DNA of 64,000 nucleotides, taken from assembly GCF_017599345.1 (NCBI RefSeq), contig NZ_JAGFVL010000053.1:62001-126000 (forward strand), given 5' to 3'. Numbering within the stretch: position 1 is the stretch's first letter; each line of letters opens with the position of its first letter. A program made the position numbers and the translations under genes. The notes under the pieces were generated by a model. It searched no databases and had not been told where the DNA came from. It was given only the letters and a program-made list of their open reading frames with translations. This document shows positions 14,524-23,084 of the stretch, in pieces. Origin of the DNA: Gracilibacillus suaedae (GTDB lineage: Bacteria; Bacillota; Bacilli; Bacillales; Amphibacillaceae).

Positions 14524-15831
14524 TTGGAAAATATCATCGTACGTGGTGGTAGGCAGTTAAATGGTACTGTAAGAATTGAAGGAGCAAAGAATGCCGTACT
14601 GCCTGTCATCGCCGCAAGCATAATCGCAAGTGAAGGAAAAAGCATTATACACGAAGTACCTGCATTGGCAGATGTACACACCATAAACCAAGTTTTAACG
14701 CATATGAATGCAGAAGTTCACTATCAAGGGAATACCGTAACAGTGGATGCAACCAAACCATTATTAACGGAGGCGCCTTTTGAATATGTTAGAAAAATGC
14801 GTGCATCTGTCCTAGTTTTAGGACCTCTTTTAGCACGATATGGTCATGCGAAGGTAGCATTACCAGGTGGCTGTGCAATTGGATCACGACCAATTGATCT
14901 ACATTTAAAAGGGTTTGAAGCTATGGGGGCAGATGTCCATGTTGGCAATGGCTTTGTCGAAGTCTCTACGAAAGATAGATTAAAAGGGGCTAAAATTTAT
15001 TTAGATATGCCTAGTGTTGGAGCAACAGAAAACATTATGATGGCAGCAGCACTTGCAAAAGGGAAAACAATTATTGAAAATGCTGCTAAAGAACCGGAAA
15101 TAGTAGATTTAGCAAATTATTTAAACAAAATGGGTGCTAATGTTATAGGTGCCGGCACAGAGACAATTAAAATTGCAGGTGTCGACAAGCTTCGTGGAGT
15201 AGAGCATACGATTATTCCAGACCGTATCGAAGCAGGAACATTTATGGTAGCAGCAGCTATTACAGGTGGTAATGTTTTAATAGAAAACGCTGAAATTGAG
15301 CATATTCGTGCCCTTGTTTCCAAAATGGAAGAGATGGGCGTTAAAATTAATGAAGAGAAAAGTGGTATTCGTGTTATCGGACCAAAGAGATTGAAAGCTA
15401 CGGATATCAAAACATTGCCACATCCAGGATTTCCGACAGATATGCAATCACAAATGATGGCATTGATGTTACAGGCATCAGGTACTGGAGTGATTACAGA
15501 AACTGTTTTTGAAAACCGTTTTATGCATGTTGAGGAATTCCGTAGAATGAATGCAAAATTAAAAATAGAAGGCCGTAGCGTCATCGTAGAGGGTCCTGTT
15601 AGCCTTCAAGGGGCAGAAGTCGCTGCGACTGATTTACGTGCCGGAGCAGCCTTAATTTTAGCAGGATTAGTAGCAGAAGGATATACCCGTGTAACTTCTC
15701 TACACCATATCGATAGAGGATATGTAGATATTACAGAGAAATTTGCTAACCTGGGAGCGGACATTGAAAGAGTCACTCAAGGAGAAACTACTATCATAAC
15801 CGAAGTACAACAACAAGTAGAAGTACAATAA
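14524..15831 (+). CDS. murA: UDP-N-acetylglucosamine 1-carboxyvinyltransferase
   Basis: First committed step of peptidoglycan synthesis: transfers enolpyruvate from PEP to UDP-GlcNAc; the fosfomycin target. 435 residues. The catalytic cysteine is C117 ([13 protein letters not shown]), so fosfomycin sensitivity is expected, and K22 (GAKNAVLP) is in place. The start is TTG 14524 with GAGGAG upstream. Located as murAA of Bacillus, before spoIID, with its own terminator. Confidence 0.95.
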   Translation: MENIIVRGGRQLNGTVRIEGAKNAVLPVIAASIIASEGKSIIHEVPALADVHTINQVLTHMNAEVHYQGNTVTVDATKPLLTEAPFEYVRKMRASVLVLGPLLARYGHAKVALPGGCAIGSRPIDLHLKGFEAMGADVHVGNGFVEVSTKDRLKGAKIYLDMPSVGATENIMMAAALAKGKTIIENAAKEPEIVDLANYLNKMGANVIGAGTETIKIAGVDKLRGVEHTIIPDRIEAGTFMVAAAITGGNVLIENAEIEHIRALVSKMEEMGVKINEEKSGIRVIGPKRLKATDIKTLPHPGFPTDMQSQMMALMLQASGTGVITETVFENRFMHVEEFRRMNAKLKIEGRSVIVEGPVSLQGAEVAATDLRAGAALILAGLVAEGYTRVTSLHHIDRGYVDITEKFANLGADIERVTQGETTIITEVQQQVEVQ

Positions 15832-15873
15832 TAAAAAGAGGACAGCTTTAATAGAAGCTTGTCCTCTTTTTAT
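15832..15873 (+). terminator. Terminator after murA
   Basis: AAAAAGAGGACA / TGTCCTCTTTTT perfect arms, with AGCTTT/GAAGCT pairing in the loop, then a T run. Confidence 0.9.
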
Positions 15874-15903
15874 TATACATTAGGAATCTGTCAACTGATA
15901 GCA

Positions 15904-15918
15904 GGACAATAATTGTCC
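15904..15918. promoter_or_regulatory. 15-bp perfect palindrome upstream of spoIID
   Basis: GGACAAT-A-ATTGTCC. Symmetric enough to be a dimer-binding operator; contains ACAA half-sites similar to those bound by sporulation regulators. No assignment can be made from sequence. Confidence 0.4.
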
Positions 15919-15968
15919 AAGCCTATTCTCTACTTAAGTTTTTCATTGTTCTAATCTCCTATTCTTCT

Positions 15969-15995
15969 GAATAAGATAGAGTAGAAACATAAGAA
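15969..15995 (+). promoter_or_regulatory. Candidate sigma-E promoter of spoIID
   Basis: GAATAAG at 15969 and CATAAGAA at 15988-15995 with about 14 bp between the core elements fit the mother-cell sigma-E consensus, about 20 bp before the spoIID start. spoIID is sigma-E dependent in Bacillus subtilis. Confidence 0.5.
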
Positions 15996-16013
15996 ACACA
16001 GAGGAGGTTAGCC

Positions 16014-17078
16014 ATGGCCAGATGGCAAAACAAAAAAACATCAACTAACTGGAAATTACCAACTATTATCATCCTTTCGACATTACTCACATTTATGTTT
16101 ATCATCCCAACCCTTATCGTGATACCGTTCACAGAGGATGATGCAACTCAAGCATCTGTAGAAACAGCAACAGCAACAGCAAGCACTGCAGAAGACGAAA
16201 CAGCCATTTCATTAGAATCTCCTTTTGATATCCATGTATTACGCACGGAAACAAATGAAGTGGAACAAGTCCCCTTAGAAGAGTACGTGACACATGTGGT
16301 TGCCTCCGAAATGCCTGCAGATTTTGAAATCGAAGCATTAAAAGCACAGGCATTAGCAGCAAGAACTTTTATTATTCGTTTTCTGATGCAAGAGAACCCG
16401 AAGGAACTTGCTGATGGCGCTGATGTGAAAGATACTGTCGAACATCAAGTATATAAAAATACAGATGAACTTAGGCAAGTATGGGGTAGTGACTACCATT
16501 GGAAAATCGACAAAATTACCGAAGCAGTCGCAGCTACTCAAGGACAGATAATCACCTATAGTAATGAACCAATCACCGCATCGTTTTTTTCGACAAGTAA
16601 TGGCTTTACAGAAAATTCCGAAGACTATTGGGAAGGTGAACTGCCTTATTTGCGATCGGTTGAAAGTCCTTGGGATGAAGAAGTATCTCCTAAATTCTTT
16701 GATCAGAAAATATTTACGGTAGCTGACTTGGAAGATAAATTAAACATCGATCTTTCTAACTCAGTAGAAGATTTCCAATTGACAAGAACAGAAAGTAAAA
16801 GGGTAGAGACAGCAACAATTGGTGGAGAATCCTTCTCAGGGCGAGATATCCGCGATTATCTTCAACTGCCATCTAGTGATTTCACAATTACTAGAAAAGA
16901 TGATCATTATGTCTTTACAACGAAAGGCTATGGTCATGGTGTGGGAATGAGTCAGTATGGCGCAAATGGGATGGCACAAGAAGGGAAAAACTATGAAGAG
17001 ATCATTGAACATTACTATCAGGGGGTACAAGTAAGCACGCTAGAACAAGCAACTCCAACCCTTTTAGCAAAAAAATAA
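16014..17078 (+). CDS. spoIID: Stage II sporulation protein D
   Basis: Membrane-anchored lytic transglycosylase that digests peptidoglycan with SpoIIM/SpoIIP during engulfment. 354 residues: one N-terminal transmembrane helix (about 15-38), then the SpoIID domain with the catalytic glutamate in HVVASEMP (E99) and the conserved C-terminal GYGHGVGMSQYGANGMA motif. ATG 16014 has GAGGAGG upstream. It follows murA and precedes spoIIQ as in relatives. Confidence 0.95.
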   Translation: MARWQNKKTSTNWKLPTIIILSTLLTFMFIIPTLIVIPFTEDDATQASVETATATASTAEDETAISLESPFDIHVLRTETNEVEQVPLEEYVTHVVASEMPADFEIEALKAQALAARTFIIRFLMQENPKELADGADVKDTVEHQVYKNTDELRQVWGSDYHWKIDKITEAVAATQGQIITYSNEPITASFFSTSNGFTENSEDYWEGELPYLRSVESPWDEEVSPKFFDQKIFTVADLEDKLNIDLSNSVEDFQLTRTESKRVETATIGGESFSGRDIRDYLQLPSSDFTITRKDDHYVFTTKGYGHGVGMSQYGANGMAQEGKNYEEIIEHYYQGVQVSTLEQATPTLLAKK

Positions 17079-17136
17079 AAAAAACATGTATAAAATTTCC
17101 TCTTTATGATCACAATGGTTGCTGAGGTGATGCATA

Positions 17137-18063
17137 ATGGAGGAAAACAAGAACGTTTCAAAAAATAGTTGGAAACGTATCTTCAAGAAAAGATGGTTTT
17201 TTCCTGCTGTATATCTAGCGGTAGCTGCTCTACTTTTAACAGGGGTTCTATGGTATCAAAATGCTGCAAATCAAGGGCCAGACTTAGCAGAAGACATGGA
17301 AAATCAACTAGATGATCTAAGTGAAGATCAAGATGCACAAGATGAAGAAGATGCAACTACTGTCATGCAACAACAGGAAGTACTAGAGATGCCAGTTTCC
17401 GAAGACTTGCAAGTGGAAATCGTGACCAAATTTTATGATTATGGAGCAGATGCAGAAGAACAAGAACAGGCGCTCATTTCACACCAAAACAAATTCTATC
17501 AAAGTGATGGGATTGCAATCTCGACTGATGACCATGAGGCATTTGATGTGACAGCGTCATTGTCTGGAACGGTAGCAGAAGTGAAGCAAGATCCATTACT
17601 AGGTAATGTGGTGAAGATGGAGCATGAGCATGGGGTTTCCACATACTATGCTAGTTTAGATGAAGTTTTTGCTGAAGAGGGTAACGAAGTCAAGCAAGGA
17701 GAAACCATTGGAACAGCTGGACAGAATACACTCGGTCAAGACAATGGTGTCCACGTTCACTTTGAAGTGAGAAAAGATGGAACACCAGTCAATCCAGAGC
17801 ATTTTATTAATCAACCAATTAATAAAATTATCGGACCTGACAAGGGTGAAGAAGAAGACAAGGAACCAGCTGCAGAAGATGAAGAGAAGGAAGAAGAAAA
17901 TTCAGAAGAAAATAATACACCGACGGAAGAAGAAAGTTCAGAGGAAAATGAAGCATCAACAGAAGATGACAGTTCAGCTGAAGATGAGAACGCAACAGAA
18001 TCAGAAGACAATTCAGATGCTGAAAATGAAACAGAATCATCGAGCGCAATGGAACATGCGTAA
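17137..18063 (+). CDS. spoIIQ: Stage II sporulation protein Q (LytM-like)
   Basis: Forespore membrane protein whose extracellular M23/LytM domain pairs with SpoIIIAH to bridge the two membranes. 308 residues: short cytoplasmic tail, one membrane helix (about 22-42), LytM domain about 125-225. The HVHFEVR zinc motif is present, but the first zinc histidine of the HxxxD motif seems replaced (FYQSDG), as in the enzymatically dead B. subtilis protein. After the domain comes an acidic, Glu/Ser/Asn-rich tail of about 70 residues that relatives generally have shorter. Confidence 0.93.
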   Translation: MEENKNVSKNSWKRIFKKRWFFPAVYLAVAALLLTGVLWYQNAANQGPDLAEDMENQLDDLSEDQDAQDEEDATTVMQQQEVLEMPVSEDLQVEIVTKFYDYGADAEEQEQALISHQNKFYQSDGIAISTDDHEAFDVTASLSGTVAEVKQDPLLGNVVKMEHEHGVSTYYASLDEVFAEEGNEVKQGETIGTAGQNTLGQDNGVHVHFEVRKDGTPVNPEHFINQPINKIIGPDKGEEEDKEPAAEDEEKEEENSEENNTPTEEESSEENEASTEDDSSAEDENATESEDNSDAENETESSSAMEHA

Positions 18064-18066
18064 ACC

Positions 18067-18103
18067 AAATCTCCTTACCTGTGAAAAAGGTAGGGAGATT
18101 TTC
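18067..18103 (+). terminator. Terminator after spoIIQ
   Basis: AAATCTCCTTACCT / AGGTAGGGAGATTT arms (one T-G pair) around GTGAAAA, then TTC. Confidence 0.8.
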
Positions 18104-18154
18104 ATTTTTCAACGCTATTCTTACATATTCTACTTACAAGCTATGAAAAACAAT

Positions 18155-18183
18155 CAAATAGTGTCGATATCGATAACTATTTG
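18155..18183. promoter_or_regulatory. 29-bp inverted repeat upstream of the AimR-like gene
   Basis: CAAATAGT (18155-18162) and ACTATTTG (18176-18183) are perfect inverted 8-mers; the 13-bp centre itself contains the palindrome TCGATATCGA. It is about 80 bp before the receptor gene start and resembles an operator for a dimeric regulator. Confidence 0.5.
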
Positions 18184-18261
18184 ACGAACGATTCTAGCAA
18201 AAAACCTATTGCATAATTTCTCGATTATGAAATAATAAGTAACTGTGAAAGGAGATAGATT

Positions 18262-19299
18262 ATGGCACAATCAAATACAAAAACAAAGATCGGGACAATG
18301 CTCGACTATTTTGAATCAGAAAAGCAACTGCAATTTCCTCAATTTTTAACCTTGATCAGTCTAGATAGTGACGAAGCAGCACAATTGGAATTAGCAAAGG
18401 AATTCCTGCATCAAAGCAATTCTGACTTAGATAAACGATTAGCTCTAGAGTATTTTTATATTAACCAATGCTACCATGAATTACAATATTTTATAGAAGT
18501 GAACAAAGAAAGTATGAATCCATTAAATCAAGGATTAGCGATACTTTATCAGTTCATGCTAGATTTAAAAAATGGTAAACCTGTTCATGAGATCAGAACT
18601 CAATCGAAAACGGTTTCCGTTCAACATCCTGAATTAAGGTGTTTAAAATACTTTTTGTATATTGAAATAGATAAAAAAGTATATAACTACGAACGAATCG
18701 GTTACTATCTAAATAAAATTCAGAAATATCTACGTCATCTAGACAATCCACTATTTATTACATTCTTCCAGATTAGAATAAAGAACTTATTATTTCACTA
18801 CTATTGGAAGAGAAATGAGTTAATTTTAGCAAGAAAGAACGCTTATGAAGCGTTACAAATGCCTCATCATATCAAATCAAAAGCACGTCTCCACCTAGAC
18901 TTAGCACTCAGTTATATATATGAAGATTTTGAATCTAGTGTCTATCATATCGAAGAAGCAAAATACATAGCTAATTGCTTAAACGATGCAGACACTTTAG
19001 AAGATATTGATTCACATATTTATCCGTTTATTTGTGCACACTTCGGAAGAGTGAAAGGGGTTTTTACTAACGATCCGATTGAACGAGCACACTTAGAAAT
19101 AGCAAAAGGGAACTACGAAAAAGCAACAAATTTGTTGGAACAATTAGACACAATAACCCCGTTTACACAATATTACTTAGGCTTAGCAACAAAGAAGCAA
19201 CATTTTTTCATATATTCTTATCAATACTTTATGGAGAAAAGGAGTGATCACTTTTTCGCAAGGTTGCCACTGAGGGCTTCAGAAGGTTTAGGAATATAA
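18262..19299 (+). CDS. AimR-like (RRNPP/TPR) peptide-pheromone receptor, lacking most of the HTH
   Basis: A 345-residue all-helical TPR-type protein. Its C-terminal half follows the arbitrium receptor AimR closely in pattern: a region ending IERAHLEIAKGNYEKAT..LLEQLD, then QYYLG, then a terminal helix with IYSYQYF and FFARLPL (AimR of SPbeta-type phages has a matching FLIRLPL). The N terminus starts about 30 residues later than phage AimR, so most of the DNA-binding helix-turn-helix seems absent. The start ATG 18262 has AAAGGAGAT, and an in-frame stop TAG at 18256-18258 excludes an upstream extension. No phage genes surround it; it lies between spoIIQ and spoIIID. A 17-codon ORF follows in the same unit. 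Family call is from recalled similarity. Confidence 0.75.
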   Translation: MAQSNTKTKIGTMLDYFESEKQLQFPQFLTLISLDSDEAAQLELAKEFLHQSNSDLDKRLALEYFYINQCYHELQYFIEVNKESMNPLNQGLAILYQFMLDLKNGKPVHEIRTQSKTVSVQHPELRCLKYFLYIEIDKKVYNYERIGYYLNKIQKYLRHLDNPLFITFFQIRIKNLLFHYYWKRNELILARKNAYEALQMPHHIKSKARLHLDLALSYIYEDFESSVYHIEEAKYIANCLNDADTLEDIDSHIYPFICAHFGRVKGVFTNDPIERAHLEIAKGNYEKATNLLEQLDTITPFTQYYLGLATKKQHFFIYSYQYFMEKRSDHFFARLPLRASEGLGI

Positions 19300-19321
19300 A
19301 GAAAATATGGGAGTGGGAGAA

Positions 19322-19375
19322 ATGTCTATGAAGTTCGTAAAAAAGTTTGATCCAGATTACGGTGATATTGGTTAA
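19322..19375 (+). CDS. 17-residue ORF behind the AimR-like gene (candidate peptide signal)
   Basis: Encodes MSMKFVKKFDPDYGDIG, 22 nt after the receptor stop and before a shared terminator, the place where arbitrium systems keep aimP. Two in-frame ATGs (19322, 19328) each have a GGGAG ribosome site at good distance (19309-19313 and 19315-19319). Unlike AimP it has no signal sequence and is much shorter, so it would need another export route, or it acts inside the cell. A basic start (KFVKK) and an acidic, Gly-ending tail (DYGDIG) are seen. Whether it is made is unknown. Confidence 0.5.
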   Translation: MSMKFVKKFDPDYGDIG

Positions 19376-19407
19376 AAAGAGTGATGGCGAAAGCCATCAC
19401 TCTTTTT
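19374..19407 (+). terminator. Terminator of the receptor/peptide unit, GAAA tetraloop
   Basis: AAAAAGAGTGATGGC / GCCATCACTCTTTTT pair perfectly (15 bp) around a GAAA tetraloop. The stem begins inside the stop codon of the 17-codon ORF. Confidence 0.95.
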
Positions 19408-19559
19408 AATTACATCGTCCAATCCTCTCTGACTCGTATGCTGACGCAAAATTTACTGTCATAATGGGATGTGCTGTTTAATATGATGGTACAAATTATC
19501 TTTTATTTGTCTAAGGTGAGGATGCTATTCGTCGGTATTGTGGATAATTTTATAGGTAG

Positions 19560-19567
19560 GACTTGTC
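19560..19567. promoter_or_regulatory. Possible SpoIIID binding site before spoIIID
   Basis: ACTTGTC reads GACAAGT on the minus strand, matching the GACAAG core bound by SpoIIID, which is autoregulated in B. subtilis. It is about 45 bp before the start. A sigma-E-like TCATAAT...AATATGAT pair lies near 19460-19485 but is weak. Confidence 0.3.
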
Positions 19568-19610
19568 TCTGTTCACACCTTGGACTGACAACTTTGGGGA
19601 GGCGAGTGAT

Positions 19611-19901
19611 GTGCATGACTACATCAAAGAGAGAACATTAAGGATTGGAAGGTACATTGTCGAAACGAAGAAAACGGTTCGAGTTATCGCCAAGGAATTT
19701 GGAGTTTCAAAAAGTACAGTACACAAAGACCTGACAGAACGATTACCAGAAATACATCCAGAGCTGGCAAACGAAGTCAAAAACATACTAAGCCACCATA
19801 AAGCAATTCGACACCTTCGTGGTGGAGAAGCAACCAAAATGAAATATCAGCTTAATGGTAAAAAAGCACCGCCGGAAACAGAAGAACTATTAACTAAATA
19901 A
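19611..19901 (+). CDS. spoIIID: Sporulation transcriptional regulator SpoIIID
   Basis: Mother-cell DNA-binding protein that switches sigma-E genes on or off before sigma-K acts. 96 residues, very close to the B. subtilis protein: HDYIKERTLRIGRYIVETKK, then the HTH VRVIAKEFGVSKSTVHKDL, then ERLPEIHPELANEV and HLRGGEATKMKY. The true start is GTG 19611, with GGGGAGGCGAG at 19596-19606; a longer reading adds 16 residues not present in the family. It precedes mbl as in Bacillus. Confidence 0.96.
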   Translation: MHDYIKERTLRIGRYIVETKKTVRVIAKEFGVSKSTVHKDLTERLPEIHPELANEVKNILSHHKAIRHLRGGEATKMKYQLNGKKAPPETEELLTK

Positions 19902-20048
19902 CCTAAATGATATCCTCTCTAATTCATACATATACCTTCAGATGAACACCATACTAATAACAGATACTCCTTGCTATCAGCTATTTTTCGCAAAAATCCA
20001 GTAAAAATATAAAATAACGACATTTTTTTATGGAAATATATAACGATA

Positions 20049-20076
20049 TTCAGCATTTTATGATATTATATATAAT
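20049..20076 (+). promoter_or_regulatory. Possible promoter of mbl
   Basis: TTCAGC (20049-20054) and TATAAT (20071-20076) with 16 bp between, about 115 bp before mbl. The rest of the spoIIID-mbl gap is AT-rich and shows no gene. Confidence 0.4.
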
Positions 20077-20193
20077 TAGAGGTATTATGTACCATAATAG
20101 AGAAAAGACATCTACTAGCAGTCTACATAAACATCATTAATTGATCGACATAAATCTCAAGTTAAGGTTATGAAATAGGGAGGATAATCGTTC

Positions 20194-21192
20194 ATGTTTT
20201 CAAGAGATATTGGAATAGATTTAGGAACTGCGAATGTACTTATTCATGTGAAGGGAAAAGGTATTGTACTGGATGAGCCGTCCGTTGTTGCGATGGATCG
20301 CAATACCGGTAAAGTATTAGAGGTTGGTGAAGAAGCACGCCGTATGGTTGGCCGTACACCAGGTAATATCGAAGCAATTCGTCCGCTCAAGGATGGAGTC
20401 ATCGCAGATTTTGATGTAACAGAATCAATGCTTAGATATTTTATTAACAAAATTAATGTCAAAGGATTTTTATCGAAGCCAAGAATGCTAATTTGCTGCC
20501 CAACAAACATTACCAAGGTAGAACAAAAAGCAATCAAAGAAGCGGCAGAAAAATCCGGCGGTAAAAAAGTTTACTTAGAAGAAGAACCAAAAGTAGCGGC
20601 AATCGGTGCAGGTATGGATATTTTCCAACCAAGCGGGAACATGGTCGTGGATATCGGTGGTGGAACAACAGATATCGCTGTACTGTCGATGGGAGATATC
20701 GTAACGGCTCAATCGATCAAGATGGCTGGGGACAAATTCGATGGTGAAATTCTTCAATATGTAAAACGTAAATATAAATTATTAATCGGTGAAAGAACAG
20801 CAGAAGATATTAAAGTTAATGTTGCAACTGTATTTCCAGGTGCTCGCAATGAAGAAATCGATATTCGCGGTCGTGATATGGTAACAGGTTTACCTCGAAC
20901 GATTACGATCCGTTCCGAAGAAGTAGAAGAAGCGTTAAGAGAATCGATTTCATTAATTGTACAATCTGCGAAGACCGTTTTAGAAAAAACACCACCAGAA
21001 TTATCAGCAGATATTATTGACAGAGGTGTTATTCTAACCGGTGGTGGTGCATTGTTAAATGGTTTAGACCAATTGCTCGCAGAAGAATTAAAAGTACCAG
21101 TTCTTTTAGCGGAAGAACCAATGAATTGTGTAGCAAAAGGTACAGGCATTATGTTAGATAACATTGATAAACTAGAGCGTTCGATTGTTTAA
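20194..21192 (+). CDS. mbl: Rod-shape determining protein Mbl (MreB paralogue)
   Basis: Bacterial actin that guides lateral wall synthesis under the membrane. 332 residues. The phosphate-binding motifs are DIGIDLGTANVLIHV (about 5-19) and VVDIGGGTTDIAVLS (about 151-165); the short MFSRDIGID N terminus is Mbl-like. Synteny spoIIID-mbl-flhO-flhP supports Mbl over MreB or MreBH. AGGGAGG precedes ATG 20194. Confidence 0.95.
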   Translation: MFSRDIGIDLGTANVLIHVKGKGIVLDEPSVVAMDRNTGKVLEVGEEARRMVGRTPGNIEAIRPLKDGVIADFDVTESMLRYFINKINVKGFLSKPRMLICCPTNITKVEQKAIKEAAEKSGGKKVYLEEEPKVAAIGAGMDIFQPSGNMVVDIGGGTTDIAVLSMGDIVTAQSIKMAGDKFDGEILQYVKRKYKLLIGERTAEDIKVNVATVFPGARNEEIDIRGRDMVTGLPRTITIRSEEVEEALRESISLIVQSAKTVLEKTPPELSADIIDRGVILTGGGALLNGLDQLLAEELKVPVLLAEEPMNCVAKGTGIMLDNIDKLERSIV

Positions 21193-21197
21193 TACAT

Positions 21198-21342
21198 AAG
21201 AAAAGCATAAGCGCCCGTTTAGCGACCCATGGACTGGACTGAAGTGTAGGAGATAAAGGAATCACAGTGACGAAGGAACTGATGATGACTTATCGTACAG
21301 AGCTGAGGGAAGTCCACTAGTCGCTGGCGCTGAAGCTAGACA
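21198..21342. repeat. Structured ~145-nt repeat element, copy B
   Basis: Homologous to 7193-7337. Pairing arms: AGCGCC/GGCGCT (21210-21215 with 21326-21331), AGCGAC/GTCGCT (21221-21226 with 21320-21325) and TGGACT/AGTCCA (21230-21235 with 21311-21316). Shared internal landmarks are GGACTGAAG, GTAGGAGATAAAGGAA, GACTTATC and GAGCTGAGGGAA. It occupies the mbl-flhO gap. Confidence 0.8.
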
Positions 21343-21382
21343 TAAACAAGTTTTTTGCGTCATTAGGAGGGAAGTTCGACTC

Positions 21383-22207
21383 ATGCTAAGAGGTTTTTAC
21401 ACAGCTACAAATGGAATGATGGCACAGCAACGTAGACAAGAGGTGCTATCCAATAATATGACCAATGCACAAACTCCTGGATATAAACAAGATCAAACAC
21501 CATTAAGAGCATTTCCGGAGTTATTAATTCAACGTATGGAAAACCGTGATATTCCCAATTCGCAGGGTACTAGTGTACCAACCATGACTGAAATTGGGGC
21601 TATTAACACCGGGGTATATGTACACGAAACGATACCTGATTTCGTACAGGGTAGCCTTCAAGAAACCGGTATTTCAACAGATATGGCCCTAGTCCAGGGT
21701 GAAACTCCTGATGAAGACGGATCAATCTTTTACACGGTCCAAAATGGTGAAGGAGATATCCGTTATACGAGAAACGGTAATTTCACTGTTGATGGTGAAG
21801 GGAATTTAACAACGACTAATGGTTATTATGTTTTAGACGATGCGGGGAATCCAATCAATACGGACAACTTAGCATTTACAGTAACACCGGAAGGAATGGT
21901 GCAACTAGACGATGGCGAAGTGCCACTTGGGATCGCTTATAGTGCCAATCCTAATGATTTAGTGAAAAACGGACAAGATTTATTTGAGCTTGGAGAAGAT
22001 GGTGAGGCATTAGTGGATGCTAGAGGTGTAGACGGCTTACAATTCAATGTCCAGCAGAATCATTTAGAGAATTCCAACGTTGATGCCGCACAAACAATGA
22101 CAGATATGATGCAAGCATACCGCAGTTTTGAAGCAAACCAAAAAGTAGTTCAACAATACGATCGTAGTTTAGACAAAGCAGTCAATGAAATTGCGCGACT
22201 TGGATAA
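21383..22207 (+). CDS. flhO: Flagellar hook-basal body protein FlhO (FlgF/FlgG-like rod protein)
   Basis: Distal-rod type flagellar protein. 274 residues. The N-terminal coiled segment MLRGFYTATNGMMAQQRR with SNNMTNAQTPGYK is the flagellar rod/hook signature, and the C-terminal SNVDAAQTMTDMMQAYRSFEANQK helix completes it. It stands directly after mbl and before flhP, as in B. subtilis. ATG 21383 has AGGAGGGAA. 18 nt separate it from flhP. Confidence 0.93.
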   Translation: MLRGFYTATNGMMAQQRRQEVLSNNMTNAQTPGYKQDQTPLRAFPELLIQRMENRDIPNSQGTSVPTMTEIGAINTGVYVHETIPDFVQGSLQETGISTDMALVQGETPDEDGSIFYTVQNGEGDIRYTRNGNFTVDGEGNLTTTNGYYVLDDAGNPINTDNLAFTVTPEGMVQLDDGEVPLGIAYSANPNDLVKNGQDLFELGEDGEALVDARGVDGLQFNVQQNHLENSNVDAAQTMTDMMQAYRSFEANQKVVQQYDRSLDKAVNEIARLG

Positions 22208-22225
22208 TAAAAGGGGTAGAAGCAA

Positions 22226-23056
22226 ATGACAAGAATGACCTTCCAAGCTGCTGTAGCGATGGGGCAATTACAACAACGATTAGATAATATCGGGAATAAT
22301 ATTGCGAATGTAAATACAGCAGGCTATAAGAATCGTGATGCCAACTTTTCTTCTTTACTGTCTCAGCAAATCAACACCGAGCCTGATCCAACTAATCCCC
22401 AAGGACGATTAACACCAGATGGATTACGAGTTGGGAATGGAGCAAAGCTAGGTCACACCAATTTTAATTTTGATCAAGGATCATTACAAGTAACAGACCG
22501 TAACCTTGATGTTGCTTTATTGGAAGACAACCATCTTTTTCAGGTAGCAGTTAATGAGAATGGTGAAGAAGAAGTTCGTTATACAAGAGCAGGTAACTTT
22601 TATTTAACTCCATTGGAAGAAGATCAAGTGATGCTCGTTACTTCTGATGGAAATCCTGTTCTTGGTGCTGGTGGGGAACCGATTGTCTTAGCTGATAATA
22701 TGGACGATCTGAAAATCGAGGAAAATGGTGCAATCAATGTGACACGTAATGGTGTGCAAGCTGTTGAAGGCCAATTGGAGATTGTCGAAGCAGTACGTCC
22801 GCGATTGTTAGAAGCGGCAGGGGGCAGTTTATTCCGCCTATCTGAACAATCACTTGATAATTATCCGTTTGATGAAATCATCAACGAAGTTGGATTAGCA
22901 GATGTAAGAATGGAAAGTGGTTCATTAGAAGCTTCCAATGTAGACCTAGCAAAACAAACAACAGATATGATCGAAACGCAACGAGCATATCAATTTAATG
23001 CACGAACAATCTCAATGCATGACCAAATGAGAGGACTCATTAATCAGTTGAGATAG
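22226..23056 (+). CDS. flhP: Flagellar hook-basal body protein FlhP
   Basis: Partner rod/hook-basal-body protein. 276 residues, with LDNIGNNIANVNTAGYK near the N terminus, VRYTRAGNFYLT in the middle, and SNVDLAKQTTDMIETQRAYQ at the C terminus. Cotranscribed with flhO by spacing. These two genes lie away from the main flagellar operon in Bacillus, as seems the case here. Confidence 0.93.
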   Translation: MTRMTFQAAVAMGQLQQRLDNIGNNIANVNTAGYKNRDANFSSLLSQQINTEPDPTNPQGRLTPDGLRVGNGAKLGHTNFNFDQGSLQVTDRNLDVALLEDNHLFQVAVNENGEEEVRYTRAGNFYLTPLEEDQVMLVTSDGNPVLGAGGEPIVLADNMDDLKIEENGAINVTRNGVQAVEGQLEIVEAVRPRLLEAAGGSLFRLSEQSLDNYPFDEIINEVGLADVRMESGSLEASNVDLAKQTTDMIETQRAYQFNARTISMHDQMRGLINQLR

Positions 23057-23084
23057 TGTAGTTTTTAATAAGGAGTCATCCCGT

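Noticed and set aside
17088-17117. Sigma-F promoter before spoIIQ (GTATA, 15 bp, GATCACAATG)
   Set aside because: Would start RNA almost at the ribosome site, and the -10 match is poor. A forespore promoter is expected but I cannot place it.
17777-18184. 135-residue basic ORF overlapping the spoIIQ tail
   Set aside because: Frame shadow of the Glu-rich tail (GAA/GAG codons read as Lys/Arg); no ribosome site.
18262-19299. Prophage containing the AimR-like gene
   Set aside because: Flanking genes are core sporulation and wall genes; no integrase, repressor, terminase or structural genes and no att-like repeats were seen.
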